A stretch of 64,000 nucleotides of DNA from Edolisoma coerulescens (taxonomy: Eukaryota; Chordata; Aves; Passeriformes; Campephagidae): NCBI GenBank assembly GCA_013397115.1, contig VWZW01001322.1, forward strand, positions 3,012,059 through 3,076,058. The letters are read 5' to 3'. Shown here in pieces: positions 1 through 11,300 of this stretch. The notes under the pieces are model-generated. The model saw only the letters and a program-made list of their open reading frames with translations. It made no database searches and was not told the DNA's origin. Made by a program: the position numbers and the translations under genes. The stretch's first letter is position 1. The number at the start of each line of letters is the position of its first letter.

Positions 1-3000
1 GTCTTCTTAAAGCTCAGGGGAGACAGAGGAAAGCAAGGGAACATCTGAAGAACGAGTTCATCCTAAGCTCAGGCATCATAGTCTAAAACTAAGTTATGAA
101 TAGGAGACATCCTTTTATTTGATTAGTCTTTGAAAAAGTTTTTGCTCTTTTAAATGTATCTTTATTATGTTTTTATAGCCTGTTCTGACCACATGGTCTG
201 CAGATAGGTAGCAGTTTAGCTTTTACCTGATTATAAAATCCATGCTGAGAACAGTTCAGATAATGGCAGAACAAGGTACTATCTGCAGGGTCAGTTACTG
301 AATTGTTGAAAGAAGGGAAGATACCATTGGATTTTACAGAATTGATTGGTAAAAAAAATCAGATTTTCAATTTCATGGGAGTTACCAAACAGAGGTACAT
401 AATTGCATTGCCATAATAACAAAGGAGACAATGAAAATTGAGTAGTGTTACTTATGTTTTTCAAACATGAAAAGTATTACTTTTTAAAAAAAATAAATTG
501 TCCTGGCTACTCTGGGCACTTAAGTGAAAATGATAATGGAGCATGCATGCATATATTTAAATACTAATACACCCATAAAACTGGAAAAAATTATTTAATT
601 TCTTGGTTCTTGAGGAAGCTGAGGGTCAATCCTCCTTCTGGTTTGCTTTTTATTCAGAATGTCTGTCTAGGACTCCAACAATAGCCAGTTGTACAAACTT
701 TGGTAACTCTACATTTGCTAATCCCAAGGACAGCAAAAACATATCTGTTCTAAATTAGAAAAGAAGTTAATGCAGAATAATATTATAAAATAATTGAAAA
801 ATTATAACTACTGAGATTGAAGCAGTGGTCGGTGTGTTTCATGTGCTGCCATACATTTAAACTGCATTTAAACTAGAATTGTTTAAAACATATTTACTCT
901 GTCTTTGTATTTCTGTAATTATATATACATTTAATTTTTTTGTTTTAATTTTGGTTTTGGTTTGTTTGTTTGTTTTAATGCAACACAGCTAGCAAAATCT
1001 CATTAAAGAAACAAGAACTGACACTCAAGATCTGAGTATGTTATAGTGTCCTTATTTCATGCTGGGTGGAAAATTAAGGCAAATATTTGCACTGTCATAT
1101 TCTATTGTTATTTTTAGAGCTCTGCAAATCCACACACAACTACAGAAAGATGAGATATATGAAAGTCATCACTTGCAAATGCTTTACATTGTAAAGAACC
1201 AGATTCTCCAACCTCAATATACCCATACTTAAAAAAGACTGTGTCTTCTCTGTGTGACCCTGATGAGACTTCTAACAAGGCTTTTGAAGCATCTGCAAGA
1301 AAGTATGCCATGTCACAGTACTCCTGCACAGCACCAAAATTTCCTGTACTCAGCCCCTCCTCTGCTCTCTTTTGTGAGAACCAGCTTCACCATGGCCACC
1401 CATCATTTGACCGGCAACATTCAACTCTGCATGTGTCATTTAAGGCTGAGCAGGTTTTGGTTGTCACTTTCACGATGTGGCGGTGCAGGGTGAAGTCAGT
1501 TTGCTGCTGGAAATTAAGTCAATTAGGTGCTGTGAATGGGGACTTGCAGGCACTAGGGCTTTATTGAGGGCAAAGCCTACATAGTTTGCTGTGACAGACC
1601 AGTTTTTCATGCAGTATTTTAAGGAAGATGAGAAGAGCATTTAGCTCATTATTCATACCAAAAGCCTAAATCTAGTCTTGTGCTATTAAGTTTCAGCACT
1701 TATTTACAGCTTCAAGTTGTGACATCAGAGAATGGCTATATTTAGACAAGACAATCCATACAATGTGCAGAAGTGTTGGCAAATTTTGATTTTTTTTATG
1801 CTGTACTATGGTCATGGAAAGTTTTTTGGCATTGATAACTGTATGACTGTTGAATTTCTTCTACACTGTGTGGATTTGTGTACTCTAGAATGTAACAAAA
1901 AAGGAGGAAATGAGTACTGCCATAACACTATCAATGCAGCCAAAATCTAATTTCCTATACTTCTTTTTCAAATGAAAGCACACAGAAATATGCCACAGTA
2001 AATCCAGCATGAGGAATTTTCAAAGACATTCTGACCATCAAAAGAATCCCTTTACCTGACAATTTTTGTTTATACCAACATGTTATTGAAAAAAGTCTCT
2101 TTTTACTTCCTGCTGACTTCATTCCAGGCACTTGTCTGGGATCTGGTAAAAGAAAGCACTATAGGTTCTAAATTAAACTTGCTCTATAGCTGTTCCTGAA
2201 TATCTAAAAAATACTTGCATGCATGTTTAATGTTGCCACATGTTTTCCAATTCACTATGTCATACTTACATATCTCAGTGATAAGGTGTGTTATAAACAT
2301 TTTCTAGTGCAGTAATGTAAACAAAGTGTAAATTATTCGCAGATTAACAGACTCTGAGATGAACCCAGGGTAGAAACCATTCCTATGAAATTTTGGAAGG
2401 AGTCCCTTGTATTCTCTAGTGCTGGAGTTATGTGGCAGAACAGAATTATTTTGTAAAGAGTTTCTGCTATCTAGGTTGAACTATACTGAACAGTTCAAGG
2501 TACCTATAATACCTGAAAACTATAGATAAACTATTTCACTGATTATATGTTTGTTCTGTGGTACCTGCAAGATATAAATAAGGGCTGTTCAAAATCCCTG
2601 TCTAAATTATTGGATGTAAAATTGATTTCGGGAAAGGAATTTTTCCCCTTTTGTTCTGTCAAGGTTGCTATTATTTCTTTGTGAGATTTTTTCTTTTGAA
2701 GCTGAAGGAAAACCAAGAAGTGTCAGCACAAATACCAAATATTTCCACTAGGTTTGATTTCTCTAGTGCTTCATCATAACTGTTTTCTTTCTGCCCTTAT
2801 TTATACCTCTTGCTATGAATGACCTTCCCCACTGCTTTGCTTCTCCTGAGAGCATTGTATGGTTGCTGTGATTTAGCTGCTCTCTTCTATTCTCACTGGA
2901 GAGGTGATCACAGCACACAAACTGAAACACTTTTGGAACCTTTCCACAAGCAAAATGAGGGAGCAGTCAGTCATCCCAAATCTCACATTTCATGTGTTTG

Positions 3001-3328
3001 CACGGGCATTGTTTTTCTTTCAAAATTTTGCACAAATAGAAAAGTTTTCTTGTGGACAACATACACATTTTGAGCCAGCCCCCAAAACCCAGGCTGTAAG
3101 AACGATGGAGGTTTCAAGCCTCTGTAACGCAGGGGTGAAGGCTGCCAGCGCACTCCTGTATTTATCATGTATGGGCACTGCTTGCTGAGTTGGCTGCTTT
3201 CCTTCCCAGGGAAAAAACTAGCTTATGGAATATGAGCCCTCTCTTATTTCTTTAAAATAAACAAGTGGTATGCAACAACACTGCAAAATTATGCAAATTA
3301 CCTTGTCACACATATCAGACTGACAGTT

Positions 3329-3368
3329 CTAGAGAGACTAGAAATTGCCAAAAGATTTCTAGCTCTAG
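3329..3368. other. Bulged inverted repeat (14 bp stem)
   Basis: The left arm (3329-3334 and 3338-3345) pairs with the right arm (3355-3368) as 6 plus 8 Watson-Crick base pairs, with a 3-base bulge (3335-3337) and a 9-base loop (3346-3354). The innermost arms read CTAGAAAT and ATTTCTAG. No function is assigned. The length is more than expected for a given spot by chance but not remarkable in a 64-kb window. Confidence 0.5.
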
Positions 3369-4270
3369 GCAGACAATGCCATTGCAGTATGGCTTAGAGC
3401 CATAAGACCCTGCTAAGAACTCACTTTCCTCAGACTACCACTTTCATAGACTGTTATTTCAAATAGATGTGCTCAGCTTTGAGGGCTTTATTGGTTTTGG
3501 TTTGGTTTTTTTTTTTCCTTTTGTCTATATATGGTATGCAGGGTTTAGACTTGTAGGCAATGGCATGAAAAACAATCTAAATTAACTAGAAGCAATATAC
3601 CATTAAAATTGTCAGACTGAGCTGCAGGTCATGGCACAGATGGGCTGCCAAATATTTGTCCCAACATGTGGCCAATCAGCAGTGTGTATTTCAGGCAGAA
3701 TTGTGAATCAAAATAACCAGAAAAGCTATTTCAGAGAGCTGAATTAAATAATATTAATTCCCTTCAAGTAGAGAATATAAGTTCAGGCTAACCTCATTCT
3801 TATGTTGTATACAAGAAAATCTCCTGGTTTTCAATTTAAACTGATCCCTTCTATTTCAAAGTCTCTTCATGTTTTCCAAAGAGCAGGTGCATGTGTATTT
3901 CATAGCTTTAAGGGAAATGAGAGATATTGGAATATTAGATAATAGAATCAATCACATCATAGTTACAATTCTACAGACACCCGATTTTGACAATTTTAAT
4001 TTGACTTGCCCTTCACTGGGCAGGGAAGACAAGTCTGTAAGGGAACAGAAGAATATACAAGTGGGTGTCAACCTGTGTATTGGGCAGCAATAGAAAAGAG
4101 GTCTTCCCATGCAAAAAAAAGTTTTCTATGGGATGTTCTTTAGTGATATTTCACAGCACCACAAGATTTGGGAAAAGATGCTCCAAAAAATTGTGCTCAT
4201 AATTAAATCTATTGAAGACATGAATGTTTGTCATGCAATGCCAGTTTGGAAGTTTTTGTGGACTAAATAA

Positions 4271-4321
4271 ATCTATATATCTATGATCTAGAACTACATC
4301 TATATCATCTCTATCTATCTC
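4271..4321. repeat. Imperfect ATCT/TATC low-complexity tract
   Basis: A run of ATCTAT-, ATCATCT- and CTATCTATCT-like units, never more than a few perfect copies. It lies about 75 bases upstream of the 5' truncation point of the CR1 insertion. Confidence 0.55.
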
Positions 4322-4396
4322 CACCTGTATAAAAGTAAACTATTACTGTGATACTACAATGCAAGCTTTAGCATCTCAGGTTAGATTTAGCATTCA

Positions 4397-5138
4397 GGCT
4401 GGGTCAATGGGCCAAGGCCAGTGGTATGAGGTTCAGCAAGGCCGAGTCCAGGTTTTGCACTTGGGTCACAACAACAACACTACAGGCTGGGGGCAGAGTC
4501 TTGAAAGCTGCCCGGCAGAAAAGGACCTGGGGGGGCTGGTGACAGGGGCTGAACATGAGCCACTAGGGTGCCCAGGTAGCCAAGAAGGCCAATGGCATCC
4601 TGGCCTGTATCAGCAATAGTGTGACCAGCGGGACCAGGACAGTGATTGTCCCCCTGTACTCAGCACTGGTGAAGCCACACCTCGAGTGCTGTGTTCAGTT
4701 TTGGGCCCCTCACAATGAGAAAGACATTGAAGGGCTGGAGTGTGTCCAGAGAATGGCAACAGAGCTGGGGAAGGATCTAGAGAGTAAGCCATGTAAGGAG
4801 CAGCTGAGGGAGCTGGGGGTGTTTAGCCTGGAGAAAGGGAGACTCCCCTTGGTGGGGATTGGTGTCCCAGGTAACTAGTGACAGGATGAGAGGGCGTGGC
4901 CTCAAACTGTGCCAGGGGAGGTTCAGGTTGGACATGATGGAGAATTTTCTTCACAGAAAGGGTTGTCAAGCATTGGAAAGGGCTTCCCAGGCAGGTGGTG
5001 GAGTCACCATCCTTGGAGGTGTTCAAGAAAAGACTGGGTGTGGCACTTAGTGCTGTGGTCGTTGACAAGGTCGTTATGGGTCAAAGCTTGGACTCCATTA
5101 TCTTGGAAGTACTTTACAGCCTAAATGATTCTGTGAAA
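4397..5138 (+). mobile_element. CR1 LINE, 5'-truncated, ORF2 C-terminal part and 3' end
   Basis: CR1 is the dominant avian non-LTR retrotransposon; its ORF2 encodes an endonuclease and reverse transcriptase. This copy keeps the last third of ORF2 and the 3' end. Recognisable ORF2 peptides, in several frames, include VLHLGHNNN followed by LESCPAEKDLGGLV, then VIVPLYSALVKPHLECCVQFWAPH, split here as VIVPLYSALVKPHLE and CCVQFWAPH (near 4640-4720), then LRELGVFSLEKGRLP (near 4806-4850), VTSDRMRGRGLKL and RFRLDM (near 4873-4945). The element ends at a GATTCTGTGA motif (5127-5136), the usual CR1 3' terminus. Frameshifts and stops break the frame, and a short internal deletion removes the segment expected between about 4850 and 4860. 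The 5' end is truncated, as is typical of CR1. The copy is dead but moderately well preserved. Confidence 0.93.
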
Positions 5139-7736
5139 TCAGGGTTCTGTTCAACATGACAAAATAAAGCAAAATAAAACAAACCAAAACTGATGATTTC
5201 AGTGAGGCCTGCAGCAGGATAGTGAACTTACTGCATGAAAGTATGCAGAAAACCCATTTGTCAATTTGAAGGCAGCAGTATTACATTGAACACACGAAAA
5301 TGCCTGAACGAAAATCTAAGCTGTGATCTATAGGCAGAAGTAATGAAAAGAAAGCAAAATAATGAAGCAATTGAACCTGAAAATCTGATTCACATTTTCA
5401 TCATGGTGAAATGTTATTTTCTTCACTGAAACAGATATGTCTATATTGATGATTGAGACAGAGCTTTGCAGAAGCTACATTTTTATACTATTTTCAGCTG
5501 ATAGTGCTCTATTACTGCTATCATCTTTGTTTAATCATTAGGTAGAATAAAAAAATTTTGGTTTCTCTAAGAGATAATGCATAGGTTCTTCTGCTGACAA
5601 AGCTGAAGTGTTTCTGGTTTTCAGCTGTATCTTGCTGTGACAGGCAGTTTTTAGGCAAGGTGATTTGCTCTGCTGGGTCTGCTTTTTATATCATATTTCT
5701 TTTACAACAAAAGAAAGAAACTTACCTAGATAACCTGACTTAAGTATTCCCTAGAGTATCTTCAGCCAGAGAACTGATAAACAGCTGGGAAACTAAATTT
5801 AACTCATCTCTCAAGTTTTCATTTTAAATAGCAAAACCTAACTGAACTTGTGTTTACTTGCACAAAACTTTCAAAAGGTGAAAATCTTCTCGGTTTCCAC
5901 TACAATAACAATTTTTGCAGCCACTGGTGGGATAGTGCCTGTGACAGCAAAGGGCTGCAGGCCTATCCTGTGAGAAGGGATGAGCTGCAGCACCTGCTGA
6001 CAGACTGAGTCCTTCTCTGATCCCACAGGAGAGTGACACTTGGCAGCTGCACCAGGATAAAGAAGACGCCATTCACCTATTTAAACCAAACATTGCTTCA
6101 CAAGCTTTTCCTTTTCCCTATCTCATTTATGTTATTGGCTTTTTCCCTGCCTTTCTTCACACTGCTGCCTATGTCTCTGCTACACTTTGGCAGGAATAGA
6201 GCCGTGGGCTGCCAGTGCTGCAGTTTCAAAGTGATGCCATGATGTCTCTCACAGCACTGATGAGCAAATCTGTCTGGAGAGGAAAGGGAGTGCCCTTGAA
6301 GGGACTGAAGGATGCACCCCACCAAAGGCAAGCTCAGGACTAAGAGGGCTACTTTCCTGGCTGACAGCACAGGGAGCAGCTGGCAGAAGCATGCACAGGG
6401 GACATTCTTACACACAGTTACCTTGAGCTGACTTGCTGTTATTTAGCTCAGTTTCATTCTTCTGTGTCCCCTGCTGTTGTCCTCACTGCTCTCCCCAAAA
6501 CTTGCCTCAGATGATACCATAATAACATTGAGAGTGTGGATTTCAGACTGTCACAGTTTATGCCACTGCACTGTTTACCTCGCTTTTACTAATGTAAGAA
6601 AAAGTGGGACCAGGTAGTAACAGGTAGTATATAAGATTCAGATTCACCTTAGGATTTGGACACGGCTCAGGGCATCCAAAATAAGGCATTAGATAAAAAT
6701 AAGCAAAATTTTGTTGCAAAATACAGATGCTGCACTGCAATTGAGCTTTTCTAGTTAGGACATTAAAAAATAGAGACAAAGAACCTATAAATCTCAGGGG
6801 CCCTGTGCTTGCCTGTAACTGTTGCAGTGCATTTATCATTGTTACATAACCCTAAAAGGTTTCAATGGCTCTGTTTTCACTGGCACAAACATTTTAAATG
6901 GAAACTAATACATGCATATGTAGATCAGTCCGCTGTGTGTAGCTACCTGGTGGGTAATTCCCAGATGGGGATTTCTTTTCCTCTACACTGGCTTATTTCT
7001 TTTCTTTTCTTTCTCTCTTTCTTTTTTTTTTTTAATAGCTCAAAAATAGCATGTGGGTTATATAACTAATAAATGAAACCAGAGACAAATCCTAGCCTTA
7101 GGTGCCACGTAGAAGAGATGGTAACTGTCAGCCTTGACTCCCCGGCTGTCAAATACTGAATGGGATGTTAACTCTTGAACAGGATACAAGCTTGGAAATG
7201 TCACCAATATGGGTGAGTCAGGACTATTATCCTGATCCACAATAAAAATATCTCTGTGGTAGCCAAGTATTTCATCTGTACAAATTAACATATGCATTTA
7301 AATACGCCACTATAAATCACTGCTAAGGTGCTCTGTAGCAATTAGCCAAGGGAACAGGCTGCTGATCTGTCATTTTGCTCTAACTGTGCAGAAGCTTGAG
7401 AAGGAAAGATTGCTTGGCCACCAGGACACCTCCTACTGCCACTAACAGTTTAGGAGGTACTCCCAGTGTTGTTTACCTGCTACAGAACAATTTCTTGCCA
7501 CTGTCCTCATTTACACTTCTTTTGGATCCCTAGGTTGCTCATCTCAGCGTGAAATTTAGAGAAAGTGGTCTGTGTATCATAATAATAACCATAAATTTGG
7601 TGGCTCATGAGGTAGAAAGCATTGTTTTTCTTGGTGGATGAGCTCTGAATATGTAGATGTCCTTCACCTTTGGAAAATAAGGGATAATTTAAGAATTTTC
7701 TGAAGGAAAATATGATTGAGTCAAAAACCTGCTGAG
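5139..7736. other. Unique noncoding DNA
   Basis: No gene or classifiable repeat is seen. An A-rich patch follows the CR1 at 5157-5190. GC content rises somewhat over 5.93-6.42 kb, where open frames occur on both strands (for example 105 codons on the minus strand, 6098-6415) without any known domain. A polypyrimidine tract lies at 6996-7033. Confidence 0.65.
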
Positions 7737-8340
7737 GATCACAGAATCACAGAATCAGCTAGGTTCAAAAAGAACTTGGAGATCATCAAGTCCAACCTGT
7801 GACCTAACACCACCTTGTCAACTAGACCATGGCACTAAATGCCACATCCAGTCATTTCTAAAACACCTCCAAGGATGGTGACTCTTGGCAGCCCATCCAA
7901 AGCACTTTCACTCTTTCTGTGAAGAACTTCTTCCTAATGTCCAGTGTAAACCTCCCCTGTCACAGCTTAAGACTGTGTCTTCTTGTCCTATTGCTGGTTG
8001 CCTGGGAGACGAGACCAACCCTGACTCTGGCTTACCACCCCTAGGCTCATCTCTGAAGAGCCCAGTTTCATCCCCTCCCCACTTTGAACCCGGTTTAAAG
8101 CCCTCTCAATCAGCCCTGCCAACTCATGGGCTAGAATCCTTTTGCCCTTGCTAGACAGATGAAGCCCATCTGACTCTAGCAGACCTGGTGCCGAAAAGTT
8201 GCCCCATGATGAAAAAACCCCAAATTCTGCTGGTGGCACCAGTCCTTAAGCCACTTATTGATAACATGGGTTTTCCTTTTCCTCTTGTCCTTCATCCTTG
8301 CTACTGAAGGAATTGAGCAGAGCACTACCTGCACTCCCAT
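7737..8340 (-). mobile_element. CR1 LINE with internal deletion (ORF1 esterase end joined to ORF2 end and 3' terminus)
   Basis: Read on the minus strand, 8340-8021 encodes the C-terminal part of the CR1 ORF1 esterase and 8020-7737 is the last part of CR1 ORF2 plus the 3' end. The 3' terminus is the repeated octamer-like GATTCTGT unit (7737-7757 in complement). The ORF2 piece begins at GGTTGGTCTC, continues with CTCCCAGGCAACCAGC, and includes the segments encoding GRFTLDIRKKFFTE-like residues, with mutations. In an intact CR1 these two parts are separated by most of ORF2, roughly two and a half kilobases, so this copy lacks the endonuclease and the reverse transcriptase. It could be a deletion derivative or two separate insertions that happen to abut in the same orientation. 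Confidence 0.85.
8021..8340 (-). pseudogene. CR1 ORF1 SGNH-type esterase fragment, frameshifted
   Basis: CR1-like elements carry an SGNH-hydrolase (esterase) domain in ORF1. The minus strand from about 8335 reads MGVQVVLCSIPSV, then TTATCAATAAGTGG encodes INKW of the segment INKWLKDWCHQQN. A +1-type frame change occurs within or near the T run around 8222-8205, after which the second frame reads SAPGLLESDGLHLSSKGKR and ELAGLIERALN. The DGLH tetrapeptide corresponds to the last SGNH block (catalytic D and H). The N-terminal catalytic serine block is absent because the copy starts downstream of it. The fragment is nonfunctional. The assignment rests on recognition of the family pattern. Confidence 0.8.
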
Positions 8341-11300
8341 TTTCTAACCTGTCATGGAGAAAGAAAATACTATTGCGTCATCAACTTTTCTGAGTACCAC
8401 ATCTGATTTATTCTTGGAGGATCCCATACAATTTCTTGCTGCTTACAGGCTGCTTAAAATTGAAAGATCCAATAGAAAACTATGAGATAATTTGGCTGAA
8501 GTCCAGTGTATTTATGCCAAAGATAAATTTGCACATGAAAGGTGCAAAAGCAGTAAGGAAGACAGAAGACAAAGGCAATGAAGATCAATTAGCTAATTAA
8601 ACTTGAAGTAATCATTGTCAGCCTCACAGTCTTATTATGTAAAAGAGTGAATATTTCTCCTTTGGTGTAACTGGAAAAATATATCTGCAGTCGTTTTCTT
8701 GGTACACCAAAGGAATCTCTGGTTCTTTAACTGGGTATCTAAGGTGGTAGAACTTAAAATACCAGCAAAATTTTTTAAAACGTGGTTGATTCCTCCTTTT
8801 TTTTTTTTTTTTTTTGTGAAGTCCCAGCTCTTAAACTGAGTTCACATATTAAAACACTTACCAGTAAAATGACATGCTTGTAAACTGCCAATGTGCCATT
8901 GTCTGTTTATTGGGTGTCCTTTATCTGCAGTTAATGCTGGCTGTATTGACAGAAAAAAATTTTAAGTGCTACACTTCTAAGACTAATGAACTAATGGAGG
9001 ACTTGACTGTATTTGCATTCATTTGTCCTCTATAAAGTAAAACCTGATTGCAAAACTTAGAAATTGGTACTTCCCAATATTTTCTTTCCTGTTGTTAATG
9101 ATAGCAGGAATTTGACCCAATTATCAGATCTAATAGACTCTTTAAAGCTGGGAGATATATTTTCAATATGAATGTAGAGAAAACTGAATGTGAAAAAAAC
9201 AAAACAAGCACGGCATCCTAGCAATGTCATTCTGTCAGTCTCAATGCTGACTGTAACCATCTCTGGACTTCATCTTGCCCAGAAAAACAAATTCAGTGTT
9301 TGCAGAAAACTTGTGGCTCAATAAAAATCGCCTGAGTAGCAGCTCAGAAGTTTCCCTGCATTCTTCTTGGTCATTGTTATATGAACATTTTTCTTTTACA
9401 TATTAGGATGAAGCATGGGCTTCTTCTGCAATAAGCAGAGAAATATTTTGAGCCAGGGGCGTTTAAATTTCAAAGTTGTCTCACAGTGTTTCCCAGACAT
9501 CACCCACTTCCCCTAAGCCATCAACTTAGACTTCAAAGGCCACATTGTGACATTAAGGAGAAGAAAGAGAAGGCAACTCATTTTAATCAATAGAAAAGTC
9601 TCCTTCCTATGTTCTCTTTCAAACATGGGTGCTCAGAAGCAGTTATAAAATTGCTTTGAATCCTCTGTTCATTTTCGAAGCAAAGGATGGTGATAGGTTT
9701 CAGTATGCTGAAATTTTCAGATTTAAATTAATTTGGGGAGGATATTTGGAATAAACATCGGAAAATTTCAGAGTAACAAATGTACTTCTCAATGCATGAG
9801 TCATAAAGGTAGCATAAAAAGGGACATTTGCAGCCCCCCTGAGCAGACTGGCCTGTCTTGTGTTTGAGCTCTCCATACAGAGCAGCCTACATTTTTGCTG
9901 GATTACCCAGTGGTATCTATAGAAACTGTGCACTAGCATTTACAGATCCAAAAATAAACAAGTAGGGCTACTGTTTTTTACCTGTCCCTTTTAAGAACAG
10001 GCAAGAAATAGCTCTCTTCTTCCCCTAAAAATAAAACCCAAAGCATTCCTGAACATTCCCAAATGTTCAGTAAGATTAAAAGAGGACAGTTCCAGGTCAT
10101 CATAGAGCACTTAAGAGAGTGTCCCTCATGATTTATATTCCAGAAAGGGCTAGTTTAGTTTTTCGGAATTCAAAATGTATTTCTTCATTAAATTTACTAT
10201 AATTTCACAGGGAAGTAAAAAAGACTTCCCTAAGTCAACAACTATTTAATCGGAAATTTTTAATTTTGAAAATGGGAAAATCTGATTCTCTTTTAATTCT
10301 TTCTCTTATATTCATGCCACAATTAAGTCATTAGAATAAAAATATTAGAACACTTAAGGAACAGTTCTATTCCTGTGCACATCAGAATGAGACCCAAGTT
10401 TCTAAAAGACTTTGGACAGATCAAAATAAGAATCATACACTTACTTAATCATAATCTGTTGAAAACACTGGGCTAGGGGAAAAGAGCACAAACAGAACAG
10501 AGATTGTTTCTAAGCTTCACCATTTCCATAATAGTTTGGAGTTTTGCTTGATGCCAGAGCAAGAGCTCCTATCTGTACTGTGATAGAAGAGAGTAGAGGT
10601 CCTTACCCTTGCAATCAAACCGTTCTCTCAAAAAACATTTTCTCCTGCCTGCAGGGATCAATTTCAACTGCTACTATCACCCTAATCCAATCTACTGCCA
10701 TCTTTTATTACAACACACAGGGAATCCTGGAATCAAGATTTTCTTTTCTATTTGCTCTGCATCCCCCCACACAGTTGCATGTCCTTATTTTAATCTTCTC
10801 TCCCACATGCTTTCACAGAGTAAGCCTTGCTGTAAAGCAGTGGGAACTGAGGTGTTCGGATACTTAAATGATCTAATGCTATGTGACCAAAGAACGAGAG
10901 ATCACACAGGAAAAAGTCCTGCAAGAAGGTGTCTGATGCACGATAGACAACACCTATTTCATCTGCAATATACAACAAAGATTTATGCAGAAGATATCAT
11001 AGCTACTGAAAGAGGGGCTTTGGCAAGAATGACAGCACAAGCTGCTCAGTCCTGTGAAGCTCAGGCATTTGTGCATCTGTGCAGAAACAAATCCTTGGGT
11101 GCTTGGGAAACTTTAAATGCACATGTAGTGCTCTTTGGCTCTTATGAGACCCTGGCATTTGAGATCCACAGCCCGGGTTATGGGTCTGCACCGCCACCAG
11201 GCTTAGATGTTTCATTGTATCTGAAGTCTTTGCCTTTCCATGGAAGAACAGACGTCCTTAGCACCTTCAGTCCTGCTCCCTGTTAGTACCTATCAGGGAC

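Larger units (their letters stand above)
1..4396. other. Unique AT-rich noncoding DNA
   Basis: No coding region is recognisable: all open frames are short, overlap on both strands and show no known domain. There are T/G-rich low-complexity stretches at 931-978 and 3488-3522, a perfect POU-type octamer ATGCAAAT at 3291-3298, a bulged hairpin at 3329-3368 and ATCT-type low complexity just before the CR1 element. Nothing else is supported. Confidence 0.7.

Noticed and set aside
4359..5124. Several open frames of 60-86 codons on both strands
   Set aside because: They are pieces or antisense shadows of the CR1 ORF2 fragment.
7885..8239. 89-codon plus-strand and 83-codon minus-strand open frames as host genes
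   Set aside because: The minus frame is the CR1 esterase end running into the ORF2 end; the plus frame is its shadow.
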